From Inia geoffrensis (taxonomy: Eukaryota; Chordata; Mammalia; Artiodactyla; Iniidae), in assembly GCA_036417435.1 (NCBI GenBank), contig CM070904.1, positions 63,000,408-63,064,407 on the forward strand: DNA of 64,000 nucleotides. The letters run 5' to 3'. A program made the translations under genes and the position numbers. Below, in pieces: positions 10,775-22,251 of the stretch; the first letter of the stretch is position 1, and every line of letters starts with the position of its first letter. The notes under the pieces are model-generated. The model saw only the letters and a list, made by a program, of their open reading frames with translations, ran no database searches and was not told the DNA's origin.

Positions 10775-10976
10775 GCTTCCCCGGTGGCGCAGTGGTTGAG
10801 AGTCCGCCTGCCGATGCAGAGGACATGGGTTCGTACCCTGGTCCGGGAAGATCCCACATGCTGCGGAGCGGCTGGGCCCGTGAGCCGTGACCACTGAGCC
10901 TGCGCGTCCGGACCCTGTGCTCCGCAGCGGGAGAGGCCACAACAGTGAGAGGCCCACGTACCGCAAAAAAAAGCAA
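10775..10976 (+). mobile_element. Young CHR-type SINE
   Basis: The 9-bp TSD GAGTCCAGG lies at 10766-10774 and 10977-10985. The tail is only about eight A with one interruption. The A-box region reads CCGGTGGCGCAGTGG and the B box is changed to GGTTCGTACCC. Confidence 0.95.
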
Positions 10977-10996
10977 GAGTCCAGGCAACTGGATGA

Positions 10997-11396
10997 TGTA
11001 TTAGTTTACTAAGGCTGCCATTACAAAACACGAAGACTGGGTGGCTTAAACAGCAGAAATTTACTTCCTCATAGTTCTAGAGGCTAGAAATCCAAGAACA
11101 AGGTGTCAGTAGGGTTGGTTTTTTTCTGAGGCCTCTCTCCTCAACTTTTATGTGGCTGTTTTTCTCCCAGCGCTCTCATATCGTCTTTCTTCTGTGCATG
11201 TCTATGTCCTAATCTCTTCTTCTTGTAAGGACACCAGTCATACTGGATTAGGGCCCATCTCAATGATCTGTATTTACCTTAATTACTCTTTAAAGACCCC
11301 ATTGTCAAATACAATTGTATTCTGACATACCAGAAGTTTGGACTTCAACATATGAATTTTGGGAGGACACAATTCAGCCCATAACAGGTGGGTCAC
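10997..11396 (-). mobile_element. MLT1-type MaLR LTR
   Basis: Read on the plus strand it begins TGTATTAGTTTACTAAGGCT and ends GGACACAATTCAGCCCATAA followed by CA. Internally it has TTAAACAGCAGAAATTTACT, AAGGACACCAGTCATACTGG and TTAGGGCCCATCTCAATGAT, all standard MLT1 landmarks in antisense. About 400 bp, a complete solo LTR with no internal region. Confidence 0.88.
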
Positions 11397-11944
11397 CCAC
11401 AAAAGGCTGAAGGCACTCAAAACGTTGGTACACTGCATGGTAGAGATGAAGAGCGTGAACGAGGTACTAAACTCTTTAGTGATTAAGGGATTGGCTAATC
11501 AGTTCTGCTGTCTCATAGGCGCCATGTCTTCTTATGTATTACTTAGGCTTCCAAAGTTTTCTCTTCTTGCAGTATTTTTTTTCATAGACCCAAAACCCAG
11601 GTGAATTTTTTTGTTGTAGTGTTCATGCTTGTCTTTTGCCAAAAGACAAGCTGTGTGGCTTGCACAATCCTATCCACTTGGGCATTGGTATGATCCCCTC
11701 ATTGACTATGTAGCTAGAGATGTGGCTGATGTGAACAGGGCCTGGCTATGGCCGATGTCTGACAGATATTCAGCTTGTGTGACGGTGCTAGACTGAGGGG
11801 GAACCACGCTCATCCCATGGCTAGACTCTTTGACACACTGAACATAGAGAGGGCATAAAACAAAGCCAAACCTACAACACACACACATACACACTTGCTA
11901 GAACCGTTCAAACTTTCCCATTTTCGGCCCTTCTTTGTCATAAT
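11397..11944. other. Unique sequence with a tight hairpin
   Basis: No recognised repeat or gene. An 11-bp perfect inverted repeat with a 3-base loop is at 11627-11651. Confidence 0.4.
11627..11651. repeat. Perfect hairpin, 11-bp stem and 3-base loop
   Basis: GCTTGTCTTTT and AAAAGACAAGC are exact reverse complements separated by GCC. On the minus strand there is no T run after the stem, so it does not look like a terminator; function unknown. Confidence 0.85.
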
Positions 11945-12145
11945 AAAAATAATATCTACCTTCTATTGAACAAAGCATCATACCAGGCCCTGTGCTTTGA
12001 GCTCTACATTCATTATCTCATTTAATATATATAGCAACCCCAAATGAGGAAATTGAGTAAAGACAGGTTAAATAACCTGCCCAAAGTCACCCAGCTGGTA
12101 AGTGGCAAGTCTGTCTTGCCCTTAAGTACCTTACACAACCACCAT
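11945..12145 (+). mobile_element. MIR element, near full length
   Basis: Sense landmarks in order: AGGCCCTGTGCTTTGAGCTC, CATTCATTATCTCATTTAAT, ATGAGGAAATTGAGTAAAGA, and TAACCTGCCCAAAGTCACCC. Confidence 0.9.
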
Positions 12146-14627
12146 GCTTTATGTGTGAGGGCCGGACCTCCCTAGATGAAATGACATACCACCAATCCCA
12201 TTTAGTGCCAGGATGTTTATGAACTGATGTAGCAAGTGGGAATGAAGGGAAATTGTATGCCTCAAAAAACACTTATGCTGTCCATTTTTTCCCAGTTGTT
12301 CTAAACCCCAGATCAATTCACCTGAGGTCAGTGGAGAAATACATTGCTTTTTACCTTCTTTCAGCTTAGCTGTACTATTCTATTGCAGGAGGCAAAGATT
12401 AGTTGGGTCACGAATTGTTTTTTTCAATTTATGTGGCTTGTGATAATGGGTAAATTCTTCACAGGTTTTAGCAATAGATTATCTGTCAGTTTTAGGTTTT
12501 TTGCATGAGGTAATGTGAGGTATTGTCTTTTTGTCAATGTTTCATAGACATTTTAGTGTGAGATTGAGAGAAACTGAATCTGGGGCTAATATTTGCACGC
12601 CATTTTGTCATAGAGTTTATACCCCCTTTTTTAAACTCTTTCTTTATTAAACTTTCTACAATCTCCAAAAATCATCGAGTCACTGGCAATTCAGTATTTG
12701 AAGATGCTAAGCTAAGGTGGGGAGGGACATTTCTGTTAAATTATAAGGAGAATCCACCTACCCATTAATTAAGTAGGTTTTTCCTCTCTGTAGACACTTG
12801 GGACTTTAAGGATTGGGGATGAAAGGATTCAGGCAGAATACAGAGGATAATTTCTTGCTCTGGTAATTTGCCTTTTCAACCCTCACTCTGTTTGACTTGG
12901 GTTCAAATGAAAAAACTCATGAGACACAGAAGACTTCACCCATTTCCAAATTTACTTTGTTTTAAGAAAGCATCAGAACAAGTAACAGCACAGTATACAA
13001 ATAACATGTAGTAGAGGTCTCATGACTCCTGGGGACAGCTCCCAATGTCCCTGTCCCTAGATACTTGGGACAGGCATGGTCACAGTGACAGATGAAGTTG
13101 AGTGGACACTGACCCTCTCAGCTCAAGGAAGCCATCAGTTCTGAGGTGGCTTCGGCGTTTATGCCTAGCTAACAATGTAGCCCTCTCAGCGGGTTGGAAC
13201 TCATGCCCGTTCCCTGGTACAACTGCATCTCATCACTACAGGATACTCGCTACTTGAACAATCTCAACCACGAGGTGCAGGTGCCTGGTTTGGTATGTAA
13301 CACGATTCTCGTTTATTTGGGATCTGGCAGACGGAAACTCCTAACAGTTTCTTGAGTCGTGTTGCAAGAAGGATAAGACCAAGGGTCCAAACCACAGGCA
13401 TCCTGAAGTTAATGAGCAAGATCTTTATGTGAGCCCTTTCCCCAAGCCTGCAAAGCCAACTATAAAAACAAGTTCCCGTTATCCGAAAGTTAACCTACTT
13501 TACAGGAAGCACTTTTCATTTTTCAAAAGACAAATACACCTCTTAAAAAAAACAGAGGGAGAGGAGAATTTCAACTCCTGAAATTCATTTTCCTTTTTTT
13601 TAAATAAATAAATACTGGCTCTCTAACCCAAGACACATTTTATTCTAACTAGCGTTCTCCCTATCAGATGAACATCAAGAAACATTGTAATTGGAATACA
13701 GTTTGAGGGAATCTAATTGATCAGAAAAACCTATGAAAAACCAGACACGTACACTCATTGATAACTCATTTCTGCTGTTTTGCTAATCTTATATCAAGGA
13801 AGATATTGCCCATGATATAGATACTTTTATTTCTGTATGCATGTGTATGTGGGTATGGGCAAGGAACATTATATTGTTTAATCTATAAAGCATATAATAG
13901 CTTTCTTTTATAACCTCTTGTCCTCAACCATCTGTTACAATTATTTATCCTGAAAAAATGCAATAATTATATATAACCTAAATTAAAAAAAAAATTCTTG
14001 GGGAAAACTTTCTTATACCTTAAAATTCTTATTATTTTGATACATTTCATTGCTAAATAAAACTTTTAATTTAAGCTAAGAAAACTAATTGGTATCAGAT
14101 ACTAAAAGTTCTTGTAAGTTGTTGAAAGTGTTAGTTCTGGGAGTAGAATTTTTATATTTTTCGTATTGATTTGCCTTTGAGACAAACTGCAACAAGAAAG
14201 CAGGTGATAAGCCTTTGTTAATGCCTCTGGGAGAAAATGCTGTACCTACAGACTACTGTTGATAAACAGATTTTGAATTAATTAGTTCTGCATAATTATA
14301 TGAGCCATCAAGTCTCTAAAAACAAATGTAACTGGTCTTATATGGCTTTATATAGAAAGAAGAAAAGAAAAAAATTCTGTTGCTTTATAACTTACCTTTT
14401 TTAGAGTGTAGTTTTAATTTTTTTTAAGGAATAATTAAAATTTTAAATGGCATATGTTCCACAGGCATATTATATATTTATAAACTCAGAATTATAAAAT
14501 GAGATAAGAAATGGCATATATTGTTACTATTAGTGGTAGAACTAGGACTCAGAGCATGCTCTGATTCCTATCTCATACTTAGTGGAAGTTACATTTTGTT
14601 ACCAGAAAATATCAAAGTGAACATCTC
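12146..14627. other. Unique sequence, 2.5 kb
   Basis: The part 12900-13540 has several CpGs and balanced composition, unlike the AT-rich flanks. I could not match it to a gene or repeat on either strand. A weak MIR-like tail may occur at 14535-14580. No supported exon. Confidence 0.4.
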
Positions 14628-14642
14628 AAGAAAAATAGCTTG

Positions 14643-14764
14643 TGGAATTCCCTGGCAGCCCAGTGGTTAGGACTCTGCGCTTTCACACTCAAGGGCCCGG
14701 GTTCAACCCCTGGTCGGGGAACTAGGATCCCACAAATTGTGCAGTGCGGCCAAAAGAAAAAAGA
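14643..14764 (+). mobile_element. Older short CHR-type SINE
   Basis: Starts GAATTCCCTGGCAGCCCAGT, has B box GGTTCAACCCC and ends with a GCGGCCAAAAG motif and A-rich tail. The 15-bp TSD AAGAAAAATAGCTTG lies at 14628-14642 and 14765-14779 with one mismatch. It lacks the GC-rich 3' body of the young subfamily. Confidence 0.92.
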
Positions 14765-14953
14765 AAGAAAAATAGCCTGACAATAAAATGGCAGAGCTTT
14801 CAGTAAGATACTTTTAAGGATTTTGTCCACAGATCTACAATTGCAACAACAGCAAAATGTTTTAAGAAAATCATTTGAAGAAAAATACTTAAAGAGTAAT
14901 AAGCAGGGGAAACTGCAGATATTTCTGAGAGACATAAAAAGAAGCCTCAGTAG

Positions 14954-15119
14954 GGGGCTTCCCTGGTGGCGCAGCGGCTGAGAGTCCGCCTGCCGATGCA
15001 GGGGACGTGGGTTCGTGCCCCGGTCTGGGAAGATCCCACGTGCCGTGGAGCGGCTGGGCCTGTGCTCCGCAACGGGAGAGGCCACAACAGTGAGAGGCCC
15101 GTGTACCGCAAAAAAAAAA
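14954..15119 (+). mobile_element. Young CHR-type SINE with 37-38 bp internal deletion
   Basis: The start and B box (GGTTCGTGCCC) are intact, but GGCTGGGCC runs straight into TGTGCTCCGC, so the CGTGAGCC...GGAGCC part of the body is absent. A TSD of about 17 bp (AAAAAGAAGCCTCAGTA, two mismatches) lies at 14936-14953 and 15120-15136. Short GCC repeats at the missing segment's ends would allow a slippage deletion. Confidence 0.93.
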
Positions 15120-15136
15120 AAAAAGAAGCCTTAATA

Positions 15137-15965
15137 AATGGAGAGATGTATGAGGAGATGAGATAAGAAGATTCAATATTGTGGAGATGTTAATTATCAC
15201 CAAGTCAATATATAGGTTTAATACAATTTAATCAAAAGTCCAATAAGATTTTTTGGAATTTTGGCCAATTTTTAAAAAATTATCTAGAAGAAAAAACATG
15301 GGAATAAGAAATATACTTAGAAGATTTCTGTGGGGTAACTTGCTCTATTAGAAATTGACATACATTATAAAATAAAATAATTTTTTTAAAGTGATCCTGA
15401 CTAATGTAAGAGTATGCAGAAAATCAATGAAACAGAATAGATGGCCCAAAGACAGACCAGTATAAATTAAAATTTACCCTAAAGACATAATCCAAGATTT
15501 GTACCCAAATTGTTGGCTTTCACATTTTCTTAAAAATCTTAAGGAACCCTTGAAATAGCCAACCAAAGAGAGTGATGCCAACAAATGATGGCATGTCTGT
15601 CTAGGTGATAGAGTATTATATAACCATTTAAAAACTTAATTTTGACAAATAAATAATTGCATGAAAAAATGTTCATAAAAAATATTAAGTGAAATATTCA
15701 TGTTCATGGTTCAACTCTATGTATATGCTCATATAGGTTTTCATATGTGAGTATATATAAAGAATAAATATATATTCATTTACATACTTGATTTTTAAAA
15801 GATTTAAGGAATACATCAAAGAATAAAATTAGTTAGCTCTATATAATAAATTTATATGCTACTTTTTACTTTCTCTTTTACATTTGTTGGTATTTTCCAA
15901 TTTTCCTACAATTGTTGGCATCTAGTAGACTTTATGGCTACCTCTACCTCAATAAAAGAATGAGA
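15137..15965 (+). mobile_element. L1M fragment (late ORF2 and 3' UTR), with deletions
   Basis: AAGATTCAATATTGTGGAGA with AGGTTTAATACAATTTAATC corresponds to the ORF2 segment near the end of the reverse transcriptase. The distal part AAAAAATGTTCATAAAAAAT, ATTAAGTGAAA and GGTATTTTCCAATTTTCCTA is L1M 3' UTR. The middle of ORF2 is missing. Sequence left of the SINE (14780-14935) may belong to the same element. Confidence 0.72.
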
Positions 15966-16384
15966 TACTAAAATATTTTAAAAGTTGCTTTTTAAATTAA
16001 ATTAAATTAAAATTTTATAGTCAGGTTATGACTTATCCAACTCTGTTAAGACTGACTTCAGCAACTTAAAATTCAAAGTCTGGTTTCTCTGTCACTTCAA
16101 ATTCCCCAAACTCAAATGTCATGTTTTCTTTTGGGTGCTACATAAACCACCAATCAACCTGACAAGAGCATGTAAATAAGATATATGCCAATTTATCAAC
16201 AATAATAATAATAATTTCCCTTTAGTAATAATTTGCCATTCCAGATCTGACAACTGTACAATTGTACAATTATATTAAGTCCAGTGTTATGCTTCTGAAT
16301 AGAGCAAAGCTTACTTTTTTATACCAGGATAATAATTCTTAGTGGGAAGAGGCCTATTTATAATCCATCTTTGAATCATTTCTT
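15966..16384. other. AT-rich unique sequence
   Basis: Contains (TTAAA)-like and (AAT)n tracts (about 16200-16216) and a 14-base palindrome TGTACAATTGTACA near 16256. No gene. Confidence 0.4.
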
Positions 16385-16975
16385 GTATACTTGGCTACAA
16401 ATAACAGGGATCCCCAACTCAAATTTATTTGAACAATGAGGAAATTTATTGTCCCACGTAAGAAGTCTGGAGCTTGGGGGGCTCCAAGTAGTATGATCAA
16501 TGGTTCAGTTATGCCAAAAGAAGCTCAAATCCTTCTACTTCTCATGCAGGCATTGCTAATGTGTCAGCTTTGTTCCCAGGCTGGTTTCTTTCATGGGAAC
16601 ATGAGGGCTACAGCGGTTTTAGTCATAAAAATATCAAGAAGAATAAAATGAACCATCTCTTGCTGGTCTCTTTCTAAGAAGCAAGGAAACTTTCACAGAA
16701 GCTCTCATCAGACTACTCCTCAAACCTCCTTGACCAGAACTGGGTCATGTGGCCATTCTTAAATCAATGGCAAGGAGAAGGAGATTAACAAAATTACCAT
16801 AGACAAATCAGGCATGGAGTTGCTTCCCCTGAAACACTTGGAGGATGGCTATATGGACACAATCTGGGCTCTGCTGTGAAAAAAGATGAGGAGTGGCGAC
16901 AGGGCAGGGATGGGGGTAAGAGCGGGGTGTGCGGCATGAATGTTGGGTAGACAATCTTCTCTGCTCCAATTCCCA
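16385..16975 (+). mobile_element. Ancient dispersed repeat, family not named
   Basis: Features in order: CTACAAATAACAGGGATCCC, AATGAGGAAATTTATTGTCC, GACCAGAACTGGGTCATGTG, ACAATCTGGGCTCTGCTGTG and GGGTAGACAATCTTCTCTGC. I recognise this order from a common mammalian interspersed repeat but cannot name the family. A second, shorter copy in the same orientation is at 61735-62050. Confidence 0.6.
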
Positions 16976-17019
16976 TGTTGCTAATGACATGAGAAGAGGG
17001 AGGATTCTTTTCTAATTGA

Positions 17020-17720
17020 AGATAGTGACAGACACTGTGATCGATGCTGGGGATATAATAGTGGACAGGACCTAACCTCTCTTCTCCAGGAACTTACAGT
17101 TTTAAGAGAGAAGAAACACAAGTAAACAGGCAATTACAACATAGAGTGTTACATCATGGTGCCAGGGAAGCTCCTTGGATGGGGCACCCAACCAGCCTTG
17201 AGTCCCAAAAAAGGCAACATCGAGCTGGGTCCTAAAAGTTGAGAAGGAGCCAGTCCTGTGGCAATTGAGAGCATGGCATGTCTGAGGAACTAGAAAGCAT
17301 TGAGGCTAAAGATGTAAGCAGGATAGAGATCAGGTAGAGTCTTAAAGACCAAGCTTACATTTGGACCTGAAGACAACGGGACTCCAAAAAAGGCTTATAA
17401 ACAAGAAATAACACAATCTGATTTCCTTTTCAGAGCATTTGCTTCGTCTGTAGAGTGAAGAATGGATCAGAGGTGGTCAAGCCTAGATTTAGAGAGACCA
17501 TTTAGATACTTTTAGAGTAATCCAGGCCAGAAAGCTAGAAATTAGAGGATAAATTCATGGTTTAGGTAACTGAATAGATACTGGTAGAGAGATGGAGAAA
17601 TCAGAGGGTATAAATGATAATGAAGAAGATTATGACTTTAGTTTGGGACATTGTAATTTTGAAGTGCTTATGGGACATCTAAGGGGAAATGTGCAGTAGA
17701 TAGTGCTGTTTGGTTAGGCT
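17020..17720 (+). mobile_element. Ancient dispersed repeat, L2-related or similar
   Basis: ACACTGTGATCGATGCTGGG, AGGAACTTACAGTTTTAAGA, CACAATCTGATTTCCTTTTC, AGAGTAATCCAGGCCAGAAA and TTATGGGACATCTAAGGGGA are spaced as in a long, widely dispersed mammalian repeat. The family name is uncertain. Confidence 0.55.
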
Positions 17721-18309
17721 GCTTATGATTATAAATAGTATTATTAATTCGCTATTAAATATTCCCATGAAAACTTCATCAAATAATATTAGTAATTGCC
17801 AGATTATACCAGGCTTTTATTTTTCTTTCTAGCTCTGACATGATTTGAGTGATATGATGAGAAAAAGTCATAGCAAATGTTTTACATGCTGACAATTTAA
17901 ACTAATAGATATTTTTAGATGTTGTATAAGAAAAGAGCTCTGGGCTAAAAATGATGCTGACATTTAAAGGCTCTCTATAAACTTCAGAAATGTGTAGCCT
18001 TAGACACCAAGGCTAGTAGTTTAGAAATAATGCTTAGCGTCTAAACTTAATGCTTTTCCAACTTGGTTTTCTTGGTCTTGGGCTCAGATGTTCCCACCCC
18101 TATGCACTTTTAAGATGTTTACTCTTCTGGGTTGTGACCTAAGAGCCTCACTTATATTGAGTAAGGGCATTTCCATCAGGTCTGTCCAAGGTGCTTTGTC
18201 CCTCTTTTCAAGTCCCTCTGGAGGACAGAAAGTCTAGGTATTTTTCCCTGTTTGAGACAAATGTCCCTCTGTCTAAAGAATGTGGCTATAAATCCTTTTA
18301 AACGTCCAT
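17721..18309. other. Unique sequence
   Basis: AT-rich left half; the right half (18060-18280) is pyrimidine-rich. Nothing recognised. Confidence 0.4.
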
Positions 18310-18910
18310 CCAAACTATATATTCAATAAAATTTTTATTTTGCATATTTATGTTATATAAGTTCATGGTAGAAATTTGGAAAATACAGAAAAGTGTAAAG
18401 AAAGTAAAATTGGATCATAATGGTACTACCCAGAAATAGCAATGGTTAACATTTCTCTATCTTTATAATCTTCTTTCTATGTCTGTATATAGTTTTCTTA
18501 CAAATTGGGATTATATCATGCATAATATTCTGTAGATCTGATTTTTTTTTTTGTTTACCATTTATCATGATGTTCTTTCAATATCTTTAAGTATGCTTCA
18601 AGAACATGATTTTTTTTAATGACTGGATTATATTCCATCATATTATATGATGGAAACAGTATTTTACCAAGCAGTCCCAGCTTCTGTGGACATTTAGGCA
18701 ATTTCCAATTTTTTATAATATAAATAAATCCTGGGTAAACATCCATAACCATGTCTTTGTGACGTTCTCTGATTATTAGGAAAATTTCCAAAAGTTGACT
18801 TACTGGGTCAAAAGCTGTGGACACTTTTAAAGCTTTTGGTGCATATTGCCAAATGTTTATTTCCAGGAAGTCTAGACAAGTCTGCGCTCTCACCACTGGT
18901 TTGTTAGCCC
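18310..18910 (-). mobile_element. L1M 3' end, antisense
   Basis: Antisense landmarks: GGAAAATACAGAAAAGTGTA, CAATGGTTAACATTTCTCTA, GACTGGATTATATTCCATCA, GTGGACATTTAGGCAATTTC and GACTTACTGGGTCAAAAGCT. The 113-codon minus-strand frame at 18555-18896 is a remnant of L1 ORF2. Confidence 0.85.
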
Positions 18911-19069
18911 ATCTAGTTCAGAGTAAATGGCCTGTACTTTTCCCTCTCTAATAAATTCCAAAAGAACAAGTCTTTTTAATATTTTCATAGTTCCTAATCA
19001 GCTTTCTTAAGCTGTGAGATTGACTAGTGAGGTTCTTCAATTTATTCTGAAACTACAGCCCCCTGGGAG

Positions 19070-19260
19070 AAGGAAAGAGCTGTGGATCTCGGGCTAGAGA
19101 ACCAGGTCCTAGTCTCAGCTTTTTTACAAACTTACGGTTTGATTTTGGCAACTTAACTTCCTTAGGTCTTGGTTTTCTCTGCCCAAATGACAAGATGGTA
19201 CAAAAGGTCTCTACAGGCTCTCATTCACTAAGTAGAACAATAACAATAGCAACAAAATGT
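19070..19260 (-). mobile_element. MIR fragment
   Basis: CTAGAGAACCAGGTCCTAGT, GATTTTGGCAACTTAACTTC and a GGTTTTCTCTGCC segment follow antisense MIR order; diverged. Confidence 0.55.
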
Positions 19261-19673
19261 TTACAAGTAGAGCGAGAATTTGGCAAATACACCGATGGTC
19301 TCAGTAAATAATGTTGTAGGATCTGATCTAAGAACGTGCTATGATGGTCTCTTCTCCAAGTAAATTTTCCTTTCTTTGACAAGCTAGTCTCCCTCCTCTG
19401 GAAGAAGATTCTGAGGCTTAGGCAGGGCTGAACTTAGAACTAGTGGGGTGGTCAGCCACTCAGGTGATGTGATAGGGAGAGACCCCATAATCTCCAGCTC
19501 GGTTCATTTACTTTACCTACTTTACCTTAATCCTTACATATTTAGTGAAAATAATCCTAGGAAGAAATTCATAACCATGGTCTTCAAGAGGCTAGGCCTC
19601 TACTGGGAGTAGGAACCCCGGGTCCATTTAAACAAGCTGGTAGTGAGAGCCAATGATATAAAAAACACCACTA
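19261..19673. other. Unique sequence
   Basis: Nothing recognised. Confidence 0.4.
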
Positions 19674-19807
19674 GGGATTTCCTTGGTGGTCCAGTGGTTA
19701 AGACTCTGCCGTTCCACTGCTGGGGGCATGGGTTCGATCCCTGGTCAGGGAGCTAAGATCACACACGCGGCGCGGCAGGCCAAAAATAAATAAATAAAAA
19801 TAAAAAA
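19674..19807 (+). mobile_element. Older short CHR-type SINE
   Basis: GGGATTTCCTTGGTGGTCCA start, B box GGTTCGATCCC, a GGCGCGGCAGGCC 3' motif and an (AAAT)n tail. The TSD is not clear, consistent with age. Confidence 0.9.
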
Positions 19808-20519
19808 GAACACTAAAGTCCCTTAGAAATCACCACAAGATAATGTCTATAAACATTCAAGAGGATTTGATAGCACAACTAAAAGTCACTAGATTCCATT
19901 TCTTCTCCTTTTTTCCTCTATCACCCAAGGGCAATCGAAAGTATTTTCCAGCCATTTTTCTTCTTGTCAGATTTTTGAAGCTTTTAGCTCATCCATATTT
20001 AAATCCTAAGAGGCAATATATGTGTTGAGCACAATATTTCAGATATGTTTGGTTGACAGATTTTGAACAAAACGTTATTTTTCTGGAAAAGGAAACGCAA
20101 AGCATTAACAACACAAAAAACTTCAAATGATTCAGTGAAGTACCAAATTATCTTACGGATAATAGGGTACCATAGCTATCTTTGGTTCCTAAGAACACTT
20201 GCTTTGCCCACTATTTCCTCATCATAAGCAAGCAGATATGCAATCGCCAGGTGTCTTGTGACTCCAGTGAGAGAACATAGGATTACAGCAAGGGTTTGAG
20301 GTGAGAGGCAGGCAAGCATCTTCATGCCAAGGCTACCCAGACTGGATCCCAAAGGAACCTGACCCTGGTTTGTTACTGCATTTCAAACGTGTGTGACTGA
20401 ACTCTTAAACCTCGCTAGCTATTGAACCCCAAAATACTAGTGCCAATTAACTTTGATTAAATCAAATTTGTTTTACCTTCTTAGAGAAAATGAATTTCAA
20501 CTTTTTTACCTAAATAGAC
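19808..20519. other. Unique sequence, 0.7 kb
   Basis: No recognised repeat or exon. Confidence 0.4.
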
Positions 20520-20935
20520 TAATGAAGGTGCTTTTCAACTTTGGCTGTCCATTAGAATCACCTGGAGGATGTTTAAAACTCCCCAGTCCTGGGGCTTCCC
20601 TGGTGGCGCAGTGACTGAGAGTCCGCCTGCCGATGCAGGGGACGCGGGTTCTATGCCCCAGTCCGGGAAGATCCCACATGCCACGGAGTGGCTGGGCCCG
20701 TGAGCCATGGCCACTGAGCCTGCGCGTCCGGAGCCTGTGCTCCGCGACGGGAGAGGCCACAACAGTGAGAGGCCCGTGTACAGCAAAAACAAAAACAAAA
20801 ACAAAAAACTCCCCAATCCTGTGCTGCACCCCTAAACAAGTAAATCAATATTCCTAACAGTAGGGCCCAGGCATCAGTGTTTTTAAAGGCTCCCCAGGTG
20901 ATTCCAAAATGTACCCAAAGCTGAGACCCACTAAT
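20520..20935 (-). mobile_element. MER5A (hAT-Charlie) split by a SINE
   Basis: The left part TTTTCAACTTTGGCTGTCCA and TTAGAATCACCTGGAGGATG and the right part AGGGCCCAGGCATCAGTGTT and GCTCCCCAGGTGATTCC are MER5A halves. They are separated by the young SINE at 20592-20805. MER5A is a short non-autonomous DNA transposon; its ends are near-palindromic, so strand is tentative. Confidence 0.85.
20592..20805 (+). mobile_element. Young CHR-type SINE inside MER5A
   Basis: A 16-bp TSD AAACTCCCCAGTCCTG is at 20576-20591 and 20806-20821 with one mismatch. The tail is (CAAAA)n rather than pure A. The B box is broken by an insertion (GGTTCTATGCCCC), which should weaken polymerase III promotion. Confidence 0.96.
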
Positions 20936-21561
20936 ATAAGATTTACCTCAAGTAATTATGATACACACGTGAGTTTATTGTGCTGACTTGACCAATATAG
21001 AGCCAAAAATTATGGGAACAACTAATGAAGAGAGTTCCCCCCTGAGCTGCCCAGCCCTGGGAGAGCCAACTACTTTTGCCTCTTACCTTCTTCATAGGGT
21101 ACCAGCTGTGGTGTTTATCATATCCCAGCCTGAATCCTCAGTCTCCTGCTTGGGAATCCTAAGGTTACCCCAGGAGCTCTGACACACCTTATGACATCTT
21201 TCATCTTTTTCTCAGCCTATTCCCAAACCACTTAGCTCAGAACTCCTGAGAGGTCCCAGAACCACTTCTCCCCTTGAAATGCTAAAGTCAGCTAAGGTGG
21301 ATGGATATAAATTGATATGACTCTTCTGGGTTCTTTCAGTGCTCTGAAGCATGTAGAAAAGTCTAGGACATGGCAGCTTCAAGAAATGATTGGGGGAGAG
21401 GGAGGAATGAGGGAGGATCTCTAGACCCTCCTCAGCCTTCACCTCCTCTGTTACCTCTATTCTTTGTGATATGAACAATTCACATTTTCTCTATGTCTCA
21501 TATAGCTTATATAAGGTGATGTAAGAACACAGCTTCTAAGTACTAGAAGGATTCTCTTGTC
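20936..21561. other. Unique sequence, 0.6 kb
   Basis: Moderate GC, open frames on both strands but no splice-site pair or homology I can recognise. Confidence 0.4.
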
Positions 21562-21576
21562 AAAAGGACAAGCACC

Positions 21577-21772
21577 GGGCTTCCCTGGTGGTGCAGTGGT
21601 TGAGAGTCTGCCTGCCGATGCAGGGGATGTGTGTTCATGCCCTGGTCCGGGAAGATCCCACATGCAGCTGGGCCCATGAGCCATGGCTGCTGAGCCTGCG
21701 CTTCTGGAGCCTGTGCTCCGCGGCAGGAGAGGCCACAACAGTGAGAGGCCCGCGTACCGCAAAAAAAAAAAA
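21577..21772 (+). mobile_element. Young CHR-type SINE with about 10-bp deletion
   Basis: The 15-bp perfect TSD AAAAGGACAAGCACC lies at 21562-21576 and 21773-21787. CCACATGCAGCTGGGCC shows loss of the CGCGGAGCG segment after the B box. B box reads GTTCATGCCC. Confidence 0.96.
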
Positions 21773-21787
21773 AAAAGGACAAGCACC

Positions 21788-22241
21788 CACTCAACCCCTC
21801 TATTTAGTCACCTGTGCCCTTTGCTTGGGTGTACATATGTATCCCATTACAAAAAAAATGGTATATTTGAATTATCCTGTTACGGTTTTTATTCATAACC
21901 AATTTATAAATATTCAGTATGATTTCTGCACAGTCGGTCTTCCAAACTCGAGGCCAAAAGTTTTAAATGTTGTGGGGTGGTTTTTTTAACTTAGATTGAC
22001 TATATTTACACCTACACATTTAGGAAGTAGATAAATGCTGTTTGTGTGCTACAGTTGTGATAAGCATATTGAATACAATGATTGTCAAGCAAAATTTCCA
22101 TGTGCAGTTTTAGACAACACTCTCCAAAATGTGACCATATATAACCACCCCTTTCCTACTGAGTTATGACAAATCACGTAGTTAAAAATCATGCTTAGTC
22201 CAGTCTCAGACTAAGTGTAAGAATCTTCTTAGCAAAAATAT
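21788..22241. other. AT-rich unique sequence
   Basis: Nothing recognised. Confidence 0.4.
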
Positions 22242-22251
22242 GTTTTGCTTA

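Noticed and set aside
11560..11605. Micro-exon between CTTCTTGCAG and CAGGTGAAT
   Set aside because: About 30 bases only, with no conservation evidence and no neighbouring exon; expected by chance.
14612..15085. 157-codon minus-strand frame
   Set aside because: It fuses antisense sequence of two separate SINEs with the unique DNA between them.
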